In this document: positions 39,109 to 50,125 of the stretch, piece by piece | Numbering within the stretch: position 1 is the first letter of the stretch | How the letters are laid out: every line of letters begins with the position of its first letter | The notes under the pieces: model-generated | Seen by the model: the letters and a program-made list of their open reading frames with translations, nothing else | Told to the model about the DNA's origin: nothing | Database searches by the model: none | Position numbers and translations under genes: made by a program | DNA from: Aphidius gifuensis | Lineage: Eukaryota > Arthropoda > Insecta > Hymenoptera > Braconidae | Length of the DNA stretch: 64,000 nt | Assembly (NCBI RefSeq): GCF_014905175.1 | Contig: NC_057790.1 | Span: 20,672,469 to 20,736,468, forward strand | Direction: 5' to 3'

Positions 39109-39791
39109 TTTTAAAATCAGACGTAAATGAAATATATAATTCTATTACTGAAACTGAAAATAAATTAAATAAATTTGAAAATAATAATAATATAATTAAT
39201 CCAATTCCATCAACGTCGAAAGATACTGTTGATAGTTATTATGAACCTATCGTGCGAACTGAAAAAGTAAAATTTAATACTAAACTTGATAATAAAGAAA
39301 ATAATAATATTAATGAAATAAAAAGAGTAAATTTTATGGATGAAATATCTATATCGGAAGACTCATCGAATAATAATAATAATACTGAATTAAATGAAAA
39401 TAAAGATTTAAATATTGCTACGCGAAGAATAAATATTACTATTGCAAAAGAAGTTAACGAAGAAATTAAATTTATTGAAGAAACTAATAATGAACGTAAT
39501 CAAACAAAGATTTTCCGCGATAATGACGAAATATTTTTGTTTAATAATTTAAGTGATAATAAAAATAATGATGATCTAAATGATGAATATAATAATGAGT
39601 CTGATATTGACAAAGATTTTATTGATGATAATTTTAATGACGATTTTGTGTCGAAAAATAATGAAACTAGTTGTCTAAGTAATAATGAAATAAATGACGA
39701 AGTTACTGTCAAAAATAATAAAAATATATGCGTACACGCGAATAAAATCGAGAAAAATGTTAATAATGATTACGTTGATAAAAAAGTTTAA
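39009..39791 (+). CDS. ORF2 in the -1 frame, acidic Asn-rich, pol position
   Basis: Open from just after a TGA at 39006-39008 to TAA at 39789-39791, overlapping the gag end by 100 bases; its first ATG is 39066. It lies in the -1 frame entered by the heptamer at 39021. The translation is rich in Asn, Asp, Glu, Ile and Lys. I see no aspartic protease D(S/T)G, no reverse-transcriptase (Y/F)xDD and no integrase zinc motif. It occupies the usual pro/pol position but appears to be a spacer remnant left after pol loss, or a novel accessory protein. Function unknown. Confidence 0.5.
   Translation, partial: TPSSKKRGWAGGPRGRKTKMANTSIRSNNTVKLILKSDVNEIYNSITETENKLNKFENNNNIINPIPSTSKDTVDSYYEPIVRTEKVKFNTKLDNKENNNINEIKRVNFMDEISISEDSSNNNNNTELNENKDLNIATRRINITIAKEVNEEIKFIEETNNERNQTKIFRDNDEIFLFNNLSDNKNNDDLNDEYNNESDIDKDFIDDNFNDDFVSKNNETSCLSNNEINDEVTVKNNKNICVHANKIEKNVNNDYVDKKV
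39021..39027 (+). promoter_or_regulatory. -1 ribosomal frameshift heptamer in gag
   Basis: The bases read A AAA AAC in the gag frame (codons CAA AAA AAC), a canonical slippery heptamer of the type used between gag and pro/pol in retroviruses and retroelements. Slipping back one base enters the frame of ORF2, which is open from 39009. A GC-rich stretch (39027-39056), rare in this AT-rich element, follows directly and could fold into a stimulatory structure. The fold was not computed. Confidence 0.65.
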
Positions 39792-39851
39792 TAATGATAA
39801 AATAATTTTGAAGTTAATGATAAAAAATAAATTGCGAAGATAATAATAATA

Positions 39852-40226
39852 TTGAGTGTAATAATTAAACCGTATGGAAAAACCGATGATGTGTTAAATG
39901 AAATTGATTTAAATAAAATTAATGAAAATAATAAAAAGAATAAAATAAAAAATAATATGAGTCTGAAGAAATTAGATATTAAAGCGAATGAGTCCCAAGA
40001 TGACCTAATGAAAACATATGATGAAAAATTAAAGTCAGATATAATGAAGTTTAAAAATAAAGTAATTGACAAAGGTAAATCAGAAATTAATATTGTAGAA
40101 AAATTTAAGGGGGATCGTAGACCGGATAGGGCGAGATTAAAATCGAATCTAAAATATTATAAACCTGGTAAAAATTTGTTGAAGGAAAAATTGCTAATAA
40201 TTAATACACGAAAGAAATATAGATAA
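39852..40226 (+). pseudogene. ORF3 fragment downstream of ORF2
   Basis: About 124 codons open in the same frame as ORF2, separated from it by stops just after 39791 and lacking an ATG at its left edge. Lys-rich, ending in a basic 'RRPDRARLKSNLKYYKPGK' segment. Possibly the degraded tail of the ORF2 or pol region; no family recognised. Confidence 0.3.
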
Positions 40227-42064
40227 AAAAAATATAAAGAAAATAAAAAAAATAATTACAAAAAAATTTATAAACAAAAAAATTACTAATAATCGAAATA
40301 ATTATTCCTAATAAAATTGAAAAATAAAATTTTATATATATATATGAATTGATAAATTTTTTTTTTACACAAAAACAAATACATACACACATATAAAATA
40401 TATTTTTTTTTTATTGGGAAATACTAAAATCAGAAACAAAAGTATAAATAAATTTTTTTTTAATAACAAATTTGTTTTAATAACGGTGATAAAAATAAAA
40501 TGGATTAAAATCGAATACTATTTTTATAAACTCAAATCTAATAATAAAATTTTTTTTTTGGAAAATAAATAAATATATAAAAAATTAAAGGGTAACAATC
40601 CTGATCCTGATTTCCCTTAATCCTAAAATAAATAAATAAAGTGCAGTTCATGGGGACCGGAAGATTTTATTGTGTTATAAATGGCAACGCCGCAATATTG
40701 CATTGAAGTAAATGGTAGCTGTCAGAAAATTAAAAAGAGAGAGCAGTGAAAGAAGAAAGCAATATCAAGTGATCAACATGCATGAGAAAAGAAATTGAGG
40801 GGAGAGGAGAGACAATACAAGCAGAGGCAACAGATTACAATGCAAGGACATCGTGGAGTACATCGAAGAAGAGGAATAAAATAAGTTATATTTTATAAAT
40901 TTTTTTTTTATCTTTTACATTTTTTAACTGTTTATTTTAAATAATATAAATTTTTTTTTATGGGAAAATTAGTTAATTTTTGAACTTAGTATGGGGAAAT
41001 TGAATAAATATTTTTTTACTTTTTGAAAATATTAACAATATTAAATTAAATCTAATTTTAACATTACATTTACTACAAAATAAATAAAGTTTACTGCAAA
41101 AAAAAATATATGAAAATTTACTAAAAAGAATAGTAAAATTTTACAAAGAAATTATGAAATTTTATAAAATCTTACAAAATTTTTTAAGAAAAGAATACAA
41201 AAAAAAATACAATAAAAACTCGTAAAAACAAAAACAAAATTATTAAATTTCACTTTGAATTTTTAATTACAATTTTCAATATTATAAAAAGGGGAATATT
41301 CGATAATTAATCAAAAATACAATATTTTAATAAATAATATTAATTAAAAATTATAAACAAAAAAGTAAACAAAACATAAAAAAAAATAATAAAAAACAAT
41401 GATATAAAAATTTACAAAAAAATACAAAAAAAAAACAAACAGAAATATTATAATAATAAAAATTTTTAGCTTCAAAATTTGTAAGGGATTTTTCACGCAC
41501 GCGTCGGTGGTTAATTAATTCCGTGTGGGCGGCTGATACACCAATAAATAATTCAATTTGAAATGAAAATAAAAATCAAAAAAAATAATAATAATAATCA
41601 ATATAACAAAAAAAAAATCAAAAAAAAATAACAATAAAATTCATTCTACATCGCTGAAAAACCTTAGATAAGAAAAATATTAATAATCAATAAATTCTCA
41701 ATAATTAAAGATAAAAACAATACTTCTTTTAAACAATAAACAAAAAAAAATAATAATAAATTTAATATTAAATAATTTTCAAGGTAAGATAAAAGAATGA
41801 AAGCTCAACAATATCACACGGAAATGAAACTTGAATAAAATAAAAAGTAGGTCACGCTCGACTCGCACGGAGTAATTCTAGCCGTCGATCGTCCGTAAGA
41901 GGTCTCGAATAGGAAGTAGAAAATTTTTTTTTTGGATTAATTTAATTTTTTTTTGGGGATTTAATATTTATAATTTTAAGTAAACGAAATGTAACAACGA
42001 TTGATAAATTTTTCTTTTTTTTTATTCGCTGCTGTCGTTTTGCAGACAGACAACGACCTTTTTT
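40227..42064. other. non-coding interior of the retrotransposon
   Basis: About 1.8 kb of A-rich sequence with stops in all frames. Two GC-richer patches stand out: 40640-40875 (purine-rich, 'gagagagcagtgaaagaagaaagc', 'ggggagaggagaga') and 41490-41530 / 41850-41910 ('gcacgcgtcggtgg', 'gtcacgctcgactcgcacgg'). These could be packaging, regulatory or remnant env/pol sequence; I cannot assign them. Confidence 0.4.
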
Positions 42065-42073
42065 GGGGGGGAA
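42065..42073 (+). other. polypurine tract
   Basis: GGGGGGGAA lies one base before the 3' LTR start and is preceded by a T run. It is the expected primer for plus-strand DNA synthesis. Confidence 0.75.
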
Positions 42074-42074
42074 T

Positions 42075-43037
42075 TGTTACGTCTTGGTATATTTTCAATT
42101 AATAATCAATAATAAATAATAATTTAATAAATTCAATAGATGCAGAGCAAGCAATAAAATTTTTCTTTTTTTATTTTTTTATTTTCACACGGAATTAAAT
42201 TCAAATTTTGCGTTTTTATAAAACAAATTATTTTTTTCTTTTGCAAATTTTGGTAAGCAGTTTTCAAAGTCACCTGCAACGCGAGACGCCACATCCGTTG
42301 AAGTTGCTAAATAATTATTTATTAAATTGTTTAAACAATTTGAATATGCTGACTACCATGGGAACCATTGTATTTTATTGGTTCAAAATGGTACCACTTT
42401 TCATCCTACCTAATAATTAAATTTTTATGGGAATAATTTTATTTTTAATATTAAGGAGCGTCACTCTTGCGACAACTTTCGTTCTATTCAAATCATTGAA
42501 ACTAAATTAAAAATTAAAAATTAAAATTAAAAATTAAATCAATTACATCTGATAAAATTAAATAAAATCAATTGAACTTTTACGTTTTAAATAAATAACA
42601 TTTTCGAGTGAATTTAAATTAATTATTCTTGTGATAAATTATTATTTCCTGTGTTATTTAACCTTCCTAATCCTATATAAAAATTATTGACTGTGACATT
42701 TCTCCGGGGTGTTGTTTTCTGTGCTTCGAGTTTATTTTACCGTTTGGATTATTCAGACTACAAACATCAACAGGCGACCATCCAGATTGACACGCTCTCA
42801 ACAATTGTTTCGGATTATTCTTACATCAAGGTACATCTACAATCATACATTCCCTCTAACCCGTTACCCTGTAGGGAATAACAAAATAAGAGGATTTTTA
42901 ATTTTAACGTGAAATACCAAGTTGATTTATTTTAATTATTCTATGATTATTTGGTTATTTAATTTTGATTTTACATATTCTTTCTTTTTCTTGTTATTTC
43001 ATAGTTAAATTTTAATTTTTCAACTTGGTACGTAACA
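42075..43037 (+). repeat. 3' long terminal repeat
   Basis: 963 bases with the same termini as the 5' LTR. It is shorter by 22 bases through scattered small indels (for example, in the 'ggttcaaaatggtacc' region and several homopolymers). The degree of difference argues against a very recent insertion, although assembly errors may inflate it. Confidence 0.93.
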
Positions 43038-43041
43038 ATAT

Positions 43042-45560
43042 TTTTTTTAAATTAAATTTAACTATGCATTGTATTAAAAAAAAATACATACATTTTTTAG
43101 ATTTTCTATTTATATGCAAAAATATATTAAATAAAATTTATATATATATTTTTAATATTAATATATAAAATAATTTTTAAAAAATCATTTTTTTTCTCTT
43201 ACATTTATTACAGATAAAATTGGGCAGTCGTCATTTGGCAAAGTGAAGGAAAAATAATAAATAAAATTTACGATTATCAATAATCTTTATGAAAGTTGTA
43301 TAAAAAAATTTTGAAAACGCTACAAATAACGGATGCAAGCTGAAGAATATGCATTAGCTAAAACTCCCGATTGTCAGGTAAATACAGTAGGTAATTTTAT
43401 ACGAACAATATTATAAAATCTAGCTATACATAAATTAATAAAGAATTTAAAGTTGACATGCCAAGTTGAGTAAATATAGTCGTCACCTAAATATAAACAA
43501 ACTTTACACACAACAAAAAAAAATAGAAACGAAGGGGGTAAGATAATAGAGGGGATAAATTTAGTATTATAACACAACTTTGTAAAGTCAAAAAAAAAAA
43601 AAAAAAATTAAGTTCATGTAAAAATATTTATATAGACGCATTTGTCTGGGCTTGCGCGCAATATTATTACGGACATAAAATATACACCAACATTATTATA
43701 AAATTGACTCTGACATATATGCACATATGTGTGAATAAAATAATAGTGCATGTATTATATCACGTGAACACGTGCCGATGAAAAGTATACCGATTCATTC
43801 AACTAAAACTTGAGTAATCAAACAAAATAATATTATTTATATTTTTCTATCCCTTTTGTATATAATTATCTTATTTTATTTATTTTCTTTTCATCTTGTT
43901 CGATTTATAAACTCGGCCTACATTCCAACTTGACTTCGATCGTCAATTTTATTAAGTAATAAAAATAATAATGAATAAAATATTATTGATAAATAATAAT
44001 ATAAAGTAAAGCAAAGTTTATAAAGGTGAAAAGTTATCATTTTATATTTAATTTAAAAATTATTTTAAAACATTATTAATAAATATAATTAAAAATTTAA
44101 TTTGTAATATTTTTAATAATTTATAAATCAAATTAATTTTTGAGTATATAAATAGGTGGTGTAATTATTTTTAAAAGTAATAAAAATTAAAAATTTAACA
44201 TTGAGTATTTTGTGAGCATAGTTGACTATCTTCTTACTCGTATTTTTTACCTGAAGCTATACTTGCTAAAATAGAGAGCTTATCTTTGAAATGAAAAAAA
44301 AAAACTTAGATTGTGAGCATATCATTTTTGATTTTTTATTTTAAGAATATTATTTTGAATACCAATGAATACTTGCTCGAGGCATATTGTCATGAATTTG
44401 TTCTCCAAGTTCACCAAGATATCCTGTTGAAAAAAAATATATAAATTTACCTGGAGCATATCTCTTAGGTATAATTTCAAACTTTTTTGAAAAAAAAAAT
44501 AAAAAACATGAAGCTGAGAGCAATCGATGATGGCGAGAAGTAAAGTTTCACATCGACCTGGCCAATTTTTCTGGAACCTATGTAGGTCCTACTCCTCTTT
44601 TTTATCAGGCTATCTTTATAATTTAATTTTTTTTTTTTCTTTGCTTGCCTTTTTGGCATTTCAACCCTTATAGATTCTTTTTTTATTTTTTTTTTTATTT
44701 TATTTCACTCGTCGACACAACTGGTGAAACTCTGAGTCTGTCGTAATGGCCGAGTTACAGAACACCTCATTGTTCTGATGATTCAAGGTCAAACATCACT
44801 GTGTTCCAGATATTTTTTTTTTTTTTTTTTTTTTTTTTATATATAATTTTCATTTACTTTTTGTTCAAGTTTTAAAACCTTTTAACAAATCATCAAAACT
44901 TGATTGAAATTATAATCAAAAAAAAGAACATAAATAAAGTATTTTTTCTTTTTTTCTTTTTTGTATTAATGTTTATAAGATTTATATATATACTTATACT
45001 GTTTAATATATCTGTGGTCATCAAAATAGATAGGTAGTTATATCAAGATAAGATAAAAAAATAAAATAAAAGAGGGAAAAAGCGCAGTGGGTTGGCAAAA
45101 CTGGTCGCGATGACGAGGTGCAGTATTCGATCAATACCGAACACATTTACCGTTGTCGTCCACCTTATTCAACTCCCATTTCCTGATACTAAATTTTTTT
45201 TTTTTTTTTATAAATATAAAGTTAGTTAAATATTTGTTTTATTTGTTGGAAATAAATCATTATCACCAAAATAGATAGACTGAATAAAATTAAGTTAAAG
45301 AATCATAAAAAATTCATGATAGTTTTGTCTCTATCTCATATAGTCTTCATAAAAATAAAATAAAAAAATAGAAATGCTTTTTGATTTTTATTATTTAATT
45401 TTACAATCAATATTTTTTTATCTAAATTGAGATTACTGTAAATTCACAATGAAAGGATTTTTTTTAACAATGAAAATTTTAGCTGTTTGATTGTAAAACA
45501 TATTGATTATAAAAATTATTGAATAAAAAAAAAATTAAATTTGGCCGATAAGAGTATAAA
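43042..45560. other. AT-rich intergenic DNA right of the retrotransposon
   Basis: No supported gene. Notable items are a 26-base T run (44813-44838), a GC-richer patch at 44705-44800 with TCAAGGTCA (44783-44791), and another at 45080-45175. Frames here are low complexity. Confidence 0.4.
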
Positions 45561-45830
45561 TAAACTTGAATGCGTCGACCCGGATCATTTACATCATCAC
45601 TAAAAATTTACCAACTCGAACAAGCCATATATCGTTGCTTCGAATGTATCAACTCCCAAGTCGCCGTTATTCTCACTTTAAACGCACAATCAACGTTGGA
45701 TGGATTTTAAACGACGCCAAAAATAATTTGCCTCGGCAAGCTCTCAACCACCAATACATATATAAAAAACATACAAATAATGTTTACTAGTCTAACAGCC
45801 AGGCGCTCACCCACAGAGCAGCCATTAGAA
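45561..45830. other. GC-richer unique block, coding-like composition, possible repeat fragment
   Basis: A 75-codon open stretch (45566-45790, no ATG at its left edge) is unusually free of homopolymers and richer in GC than its surroundings. Its right end, read on the minus strand (45830 to 45790), resembles a tRNA-like head ('gctctgtgggtgagcgcctgg') as found in tRNA-derived SINEs, but no matching B box follows. No protein family is recognised. Confidence 0.25.
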
Positions 45831-48800
45831 AATTTTTTTTTTTAAAAACATTTACTATACAAAAAAATAAAAGCAAGATTTGGAAAAAAAAAGTAACAAA
45901 AAAATATTAACTAACTTTTGAAATTTCCATTAAAGAACTTTATTTTTATTTTATTATAAAAATATTTATAAAATATAAAAACTAATTACGATTAGTTCAT
46001 AATAATATTTGCCAAATTAATAACTTATATTTATGTTATAAGCTATGTAATATATTTTTTTATTTATGTTATAATTTGTGGTATTAGTTACTTTGGTACG
46101 TAAACTATTTATTCACCCAAAAAGAATAACAGTTTTCAAGGTGGGATAATTTAGCAAGGCAGTTTGTGTATTCTATTTTTAAATTAGTTTTTCCTCTCTC
46201 CCAGTATAACATAATTATATATATGATGATACCAAATAATAATCGCACAAGTAGCCAAAGTAGACACGTCTAATTCGCCAGATGTAATAAGTTAAACCCA
46301 GAAGAAAATTCTCATTGTCATTATTTATATATATATAAAACGAGGCACGTGTAAACATTTATGAAAATTATTATTTTTTTTATCCTTTAAAAATGTTTTT
46401 TTAATGTTTAATAAAAATATCATAAAAAAATATTATATAAAAATTGCTAAACTTGATTTTCATTTAATTTTTGCATGATAAAATATTTTTTAAGAATTTA
46501 TTTATCAATTTTAAGAAAAATAAATATTATAGTACACATAAATATACAGTTGACTGTGTAACTTGATTAATATAATTAAGTATATGATATACCAATAAAT
46601 AAATTTTAATTAATTTAATTAAATAATTTTATAGCAAATATATAACATGGAAAATTTAAATGTTTAGTTATTAAAATAATTTATAGCAAGGATATAAATG
46701 AAGATAGATTAGAAAAAAAAAATAGAGATAATAGATGAGAGAATAGAAAACAAAAAATATATATAAATAAATAATAAAATGAGAAATACATGTACGATCA
46801 CGAGGGCGATTTGCGATATAGGTCTTCGAATCGTCTACGTGGCGCCTACGATTCGCCGATCGATAAAGCGACCAACCCACCCAGACACTTTTTCTCGCAA
46901 GTGAACCACGCCATTCTTCTCTCTCTACATCTGTATTACAAATTTCATTATTTTAAATATATTTAAATAAATATAAAAGAGTTGAAAAAAAAAACATAAA
47001 GTATACATCAGCTCTATTATAATTTTTTTTTAGATTTTTTTGTAAGTTTTTATGTCAATTTGTTGGATAATTTTTTTGTTATCTATTAATTTTTTTATTT
47101 ATTATGGTTTTACTGTTTTTGTAATAAATAAATAAGTATCTATACATTTTATTTTTATATATTTTATAGCGATAATAATCTCGTCAACTGTCCAAATGAT
47201 AAATAAATTTTCATACATGAAATAAAATTTTAGAGCCCTCAATTTTCTCTTACTGACTCATGACGTTCTACTTTGTAGAAAACTAATTTTTCTCTATCAC
47301 AAAATTCACACAGTTAAAATAGATAAAATAAACAGCAAGAAAAAAAAAAAAATATTAACGAGATAATAAATGAAAGATAAAAAAAAATATATAAATGCAA
47401 ATAAAATATACTAAAAATGTTAAACTGTTTTTTAATAAATGCATAATAGACACATGGTTAAATTGAAATTTGGTAATATAAATGAAACATAATTTTCGTA
47501 TATCTATGAGACAATAAATTCTGTCAATCAACAACTTCCGATAGAAGAAGAAGAAGAAGAAATGAAAACATATGCATCAATATTGCCAAGTCGACTTGAC
47601 ATGTAACATTTTAATTGAATTTCCGTTTTTTTTTTTCATTTGATTATTTTAACAATTTAAATAAATAAATAGAAACAATACAATCACATATTTATAATTA
47701 TATTATAAAAAAACAATACCAAAAATAATAAAAAAAAAAATACAACTATTATCTGGAATATTATTAAATAATTTTAATGTCTACAATGAGGTTTGTAGAC
47801 ATATGTATGATGAACCACAGATTCAGTTTCCGTTCATACGATCCAATCAAATACGTTGAAAGCCCATACGACTTCACTTCAATTTCAACTGACCGGAACT
47901 TAGGGGGGAACACTGGGAGGAATATAATTCAGGGGTTTTACTGATAGAAAAAAAGAGAGGGGGATGATAATATTGGGGTGGGAAAGGATATATTTATAAA
48001 GGCAAATATAGATTACACATAAAACCACTGATTTTATGTCTGCCTATATTTTTTTTTATTATTTCAAAAATACAAGATATATTATGTTCAATGTTTGTAT
48101 AAATAAATTATACATGACAACTGTTTTTATTAATAGAATAAAATTTTTTGTAAAAAATAAATAATTAATAAATTTTTAAAATAAAAATTTGTTTTAATAA
48201 ATAATTAATATGTTGAATAAATATTTATTTCTTTTTTTTATTAAATTTTTTCATTGAATTTTATTTTTCATTTATTAATTTAAATAATCGATATTTGTTA
48301 TTCTAATTTTAATTGGTGTTGGAAAATTTAAAATTTGTAAATTTGCCAAAAGATAAAAAAAAAAAAAATTAAGATTTAAATGTAATTGGTCTCAGGTTCT
48401 TGAGTAGAAAATTTAAAATATTTATTTATTTTATTTTTTTCATTAAATCAGATAAAATTGCTGAATTATTCCAATGTGGATAAAAAAAAATATAGTCAAA
48501 CAATAGAATAAAAATAAATATAAAAAAAGAGAAAAACTGTTGATAAAAATATATGTAAAAAATAAATGTATATTTTAGTGACAATTTTTATTTTCACTTT
48601 GTACACATATAAATCTTATGTGATACTGTGAAATGAAATATTTATGAATATGTTTTTTTATTTTTATATATTTTTTTGTAGATGTGTACAGGTGGATTGT
48701 GTACAGATGTATTTATATGCTAGTCTGGTTTGTCTGTCATTTCTTTTGATATTGGAATTCATGATATGAGTGATAGTAGTGTCATCAAACTCACCATGAT

Positions 48801-49960
48801 CCCCCATTCAAAAGAAATTTTTTTTTTCATCATCACACATACAAAAAAAAATAAAAAAAAAGCTTGTAGCTTTTCGTTGAAAAAATAATGTATTCAAATT
48901 TCATTTATTCACAGTCTATTTTTATAAATAAAAAAATATTCAAGGTATATTGCTTAAAAATTTATAAAACTATTTTAGTTTTTTTTTTTTTTTATTTTCA
49001 TAAAAATATTTAATCTCTATTTTTTAAAATCATTTTATAATAATAATTATATAATCGGATTATTTTTAAATCAATTGAGTTAATTATTTAATTTAAGCCA
49101 AATAAAAAAATCCTAAAATTTACTACTCTCTTTATTTTCTTGTCTCATTCTTGTTTGGTTTTTTATTTTTTTCAATGAATGGTTCAACTAGAGTGTGCGA
49201 GTTGATACCAGAAATTCCCCGATCAAATAAAACGGTTCTCGTATGCTGGTCCCACACAATTCAGTCACAATTTTAAGTTACTGAATTAACGGAAACAATG
49301 ACATCACTATAATAAATGAAATTTTATTTAAAGAATTTATAAAAAAAATATATGTAATTATTATGGTAGTAAAAAATTTCAAAGTTAATAACAGGAAATA
49401 AATTATGTATCTTGATTATCAAGTTGATTATTATTTAGATTACATAGACGTCATTTAGAAAAAAAATTTTTAAGTTCAATTCAACTCGACCATTAAATCA
49501 ATACAATCGCATAATAAAAACGTATCTAAAAATGGAACGATTATAAAATAAATTTGCGATAAAAAAACACTCGAGACTCGATAAATTGTGAGTCGATGAA
49601 CTCGATATATAAATTATTTCTTTTCAATCAAAATAAAAGTTCAAAATGACTAAATAATAAATTATTAATGTTAATTAATATTAAATTATATTTAAAAAGT
49701 TAATAATAAATTTAAAAAAAAAATATATATATATATTATTAAAAAAAATATAAATAGTACATTTAAAAATTTATTTTTAAATTAATAGTAAAGTAATATA
49801 AAGACTAAAATTTATGTCTAAATAATAAAGAGACAAAAAAAAAAACTCATCAATTTTATATGATCAAATAAAATTTTTAATGAACCAGGAAGAGTCTAAT
49901 TTTGATTGCCTGTTAGACTCTTGAAATTTATTTTCGTTGATTTTTTTTTGTCACAGTATT
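45831..49960. other. AT-rich DNA with isolated GC-rich islands
   Basis: No supported gene. A CpG-rich island lies at 46786-46912 ('gtctacgtggcgcctacg', 'gccgatcgataaagcgacc'), another at 47805-47960, and an AAG/GAA repeat at 47544-47561. The islands may be enhancers or non-coding exons. Confidence 0.4.
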
Positions 49961-49969
49961 TATTGTAAA

Positions 49970-50125
49970 CGATTTCGAGAGGTCGACACTCGAAACTCCC
50001 GGGTCCTTGTATTTATCGTCATAGTCGTTGTCGTTTTTTTTTTTTCGATCGAAATGAACTGCAAGCGCGTGCGCATAGTTGTTAGCTTTTATATATAAAA
50101 GTCCATCTCTCAGTGGTATTTTTTA
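49970..50125 (+). promoter_or_regulatory. promoter-like island with NRF1-type site, TATA and Inr
   Basis: A CpG-containing stretch includes GCGCGTGCGC (50065-50074), one base off the NRF1/Ewg palindrome. TATAAAA follows at 50094-50100 and an arthropod-type initiator TCAGT at 50110-50114. The TATA-to-initiator spacing is about 18 bases, shorter than the usual ~30, so the pairing is uncertain. PMCA is the only downstream plus-strand gene. Confidence 0.35.

Larger units (their letters stand above)
35674..43041 (+). mobile_element. gag-only LTR retrotransposon, Ty3/gypsy type, flanked by ATAT target duplication
   Basis: The element proper spans 35678-43037 (7360 bases), with LTRs at 35678-36662 and 42075-43037. 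LTR ends are TGTTACG...CGTAACA, a perfect 7-bp inverted repeat. ATAT at 35674-35677 and 43038-43041 is a 4-bp target-site duplication. Order inside: primer-binding site 36667-36685, leader, gag 37048-39108, an overlapping -1-frame ORF2 39009-39791, a further fragment to 40226, non-coding DNA, then polypurine tract 42065-42073. No protease, reverse transcriptase, RNase H or integrase motif is found in any frame of the 5.4 kb interior, so it is presumably mobilised, if at all, by a related complete element. The 4-bp duplication in TA-rich DNA and the gag type suit the gypsy group. Confidence 0.9.

Noticed and set aside
42687..42912. Overlapping frames in the 3' LTR
   Set aside because: LTR sequence; the same segment in the 5' LTR has indels that break the frames, so they are not genes.
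44813..44838. 26-base T run as a retroposon tail
   Set aside because: No recognisable inserted sequence or target duplication beside it; long T/A runs are common throughout the window.
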